From CAZAAW01 sp964483325 (GTDB lineage: Bacteria; Pseudomonadota; Alphaproteobacteria; Rhizobiales; Kaistiaceae): a stretch of DNA of 6,915 nt. How positions within the stretch are numbered: position 1 is the first letter of the stretch; every line of letters begins with the position of its first letter. A model generated the notes under the pieces. It had not been told where the DNA came from. It saw only the letters and a list, made by a program, of their open reading frames with translations, and searched no databases. Below, piece by piece: positions 6,173 through 6,915 of this stretch. The stretch covers positions 1 to 6,915 of the forward strand of contig CAZAAW010000054.1 of the NCBI GenBank assembly GCA_964483325.1, in the 5' to 3' direction. The position numbers and the translations under genes were made by a program.

Positions 6173-6280
6173 CGTAGGGTGGGCATGCGCCGCAGGCGCT
6201 TGCCCACGCGGTCGAGGGCGTGATGCAACCGGGCCGTGATATGACCGCGTGGGCAAGGCGGGGGCCTTGCCCACCCTACG
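6173..6280. repeat. Nested inverted repeat (REP/MITE-like)
   Basis: Outer arms CGTAGGGTGGGCA (6173-6185) and TGCCCACCCTACG (6268-6280) are perfect 13-base inverted repeats. Inner arms TGCCCACGCGGTC (6201-6213) and GACCGCGTGGGCA (6243-6255) are also perfect. Each half folds on its own too: GTGGGCA with TGCCCAC on the left, and GTGGGCAAGGC (6249-6259) with GCCTTGCCCAC (6264-6274) on the right. The GTAGGGTGGGCA family is a widespread bacterial intergenic repeat. Confidence 0.88.
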
Positions 6281-6300
6281 CGCCGCCCTCGATGCAGGGC

Positions 6301-6400
6301 ACCCATCCCTCCCCGGCACGGGGAAAGCCTGCCCCCGGACTTGATCCGGGGGTGGCGCGCGCCGCAGGCGCGTGACGGGTGGGGACCCACGCCGGGGCGC
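6301..6400. repeat. 100-base direct repeat, copy 1
   Basis: More than 90 per cent identical by eye to 6613-6713. It contains the hairpin CCCCCGGA (6332-6339) with TCCGGGGG (6345-6352). A related but shortened version lies at about 3975-4040. Confidence 0.85.
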
Positions 6401-6431
6401 CACGCACCGCCCTTCCCACCCCCGCTGCGTC

Positions 6432-6554
6432 ATGGCCGGACTTGATCCGGCCATCCACGCGAACACTGTCCCCGCCGGAAAGAACACTGCCGGCGAGGCG
6501 TCTTTTTCTGCATCCGCAGTGTTCGCGTGGATGGCCGGGTCTTCGCCCGGCCAT
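6432..6554. repeat. Long palindromic repeat element, copy 2
   Basis: Same structure as 3792-3915. Left hairpin 6432-6439 with 6447-6454, right hairpin ATGGCCGGG (6531-6539) with CCCGGCCAT (6546-6554). The long stem is perfect here: CATCCACGCGAACACTG (6452-6468) with its complement at 6517-6533. It differs from copy 1 by one T fewer in the T-run and a few substitutions, some of which restore pairing. Confidence 0.9.
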
Positions 6555-6612
6555 GACACGGCTGGGGCGTTGGCGGATGCCGGTCGTCGGTCGCTGCCCT
6601 CGGGAAGCCCGC

Positions 6613-6713
6613 ACCCATCCCTCCCCGCAACGGGGGAGAGCCTGCCCCCGGACTTGATCCGGGGGGTGGCGCGCGCCGGAGGCGCGTGACGGTGGGGACC
6701 CACGCCGGGGCGC
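6613..6713. repeat. 100-base direct repeat, copy 2
   Basis: Partner of 6301-6400 in the same orientation. The two copies bracket the palindromic element at 6432-6554, giving a repeat-palindrome-repeat arrangement. Confidence 0.85.
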
Positions 6714-6730
6714 TCTGCGCCGCCACGCGG

Positions 6731-6858
6731 GCGCCCCCACCTCGCCCATAGGGAGAGGTCGGGAGCCTTGCCGAGCGCAGCGAGGCTTAGGCGGACGGGT
6801 GAGGGGTTCGGCCCTCGGGAATCCTGCCCCGGCGCCACAGCTTCGTGTCACCGGCAGT
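6731..6858. repeat. 130-base direct repeat, copy 2
   Basis: Partner of 3595-3724, same orientation, about 3.1 kb away. The first hairpin has one mismatch here (cgccca instead of ctccct) and the second is altered (GCCGAGCGCAGCGAGGC). The match ends at CACCGGCAGT. Confidence 0.85.
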
Positions 6859-6915
6859 GTCCCTTGTATCTGCAGAGTTGGTTGCTCTGTGCGAAGAAGC
6901 GACTCGGCCAAGGTC

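Larger units (their letters stand above)
6104..6915. other. Gene-free repeat region at the right end
   Basis: About 800 bases without a credible gene. It holds, from left to right, a nested inverted repeat (6173-6280), a 100-base direct repeat (6301-6400), the long palindromic element (6432-6554) with its flank, the second 100-base repeat (6613-6713) and the second 130-base block (6731-6858). The last 57 bases (6859-6915) are less GC-rich and unlike the rest; I recognise nothing in them. Open frames on both strands translate to repeat-derived peptides. Confidence 0.75.

Noticed and set aside
6173..6713. Insertion sequence
   Set aside because: Inverted and direct repeats are present but no transposase frame lies between them and no short target duplication was identified.
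6050..6911. Minus-strand open frames of 211 and 262 codons at the right end
   Set aside because: They consist of repeat translations (GSRPLPMGEVG, SSPAMT and similar), overlap each other in different frames and have no ribosome binding site.
6859..6915. tRNA or attachment site at the right edge
   Set aside because: No cloverleaf or TTCGA-type T-loop could be made out in these 57 bases.

Overview
The window is GC-rich DNA (roughly two thirds or more G+C by eye) with NTG starts, strong purine-rich ribosome binding sites and many palindromic intergenic repeats. Several repeats belong to the type whose chance translation reads MAGLDPAIHANT or SSPGHD, which litters the genomes of Alphaproteobacteria, especially Hyphomicrobiales. 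That lineage is the best guess for the host; no genus can be named from this window.

Left part (28-3576, minus strand): a compact block of three phage head-packaging genes in the order terL, a 108-residue virion-type protein, portal. The large terminase subunit carries Walker A, Walker B and RNase H-type nuclease motifs. Its stop overlaps the next start by one base. The portal starts two bases after the small gene's stop, with one base between them. The portal is of the podovirus head-to-tail connector type (T7-like). Scaffold, major capsid and tail genes would be expected to the left, beyond the window. No small terminase, integrase or lysis gene is visible.

Middle part (3577-5317): a 630-base intergenic region packed with palindromic repeats is followed on the plus strand by an intact RhuM-family gene with its own extended -10 promoter. 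It is the only plus-strand gene and looks like an independently expressed cargo (moron-like) gene set into a minus-strand phage block.

Right part (5318-6915): two small minus-strand genes, overlap-free and tightly spaced (92 and 160 residues), look like beta-rich, virion-associated phage proteins. Beyond them about 825 bases hold only repeats: a nested inverted repeat, two 100-base direct repeats, a second full copy of the long palindromic element, and a second copy of a 130-base repeat that also lies just upstream of terL.

Overall this looks like part of a prophage or prophage remnant of podovirus type in an alphaproteobacterial chromosome, whose intergenic spaces have been invaded by, or contain, host-type repeats. 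I see no clearly new multi-gene system. The most noteworthy points are the RhuM cargo gene, the paired repeat mosaics on both sides of it and its two phage neighbours, and the repeat-built portal N-terminus and Gly-rich tail at the junction of the two head genes.
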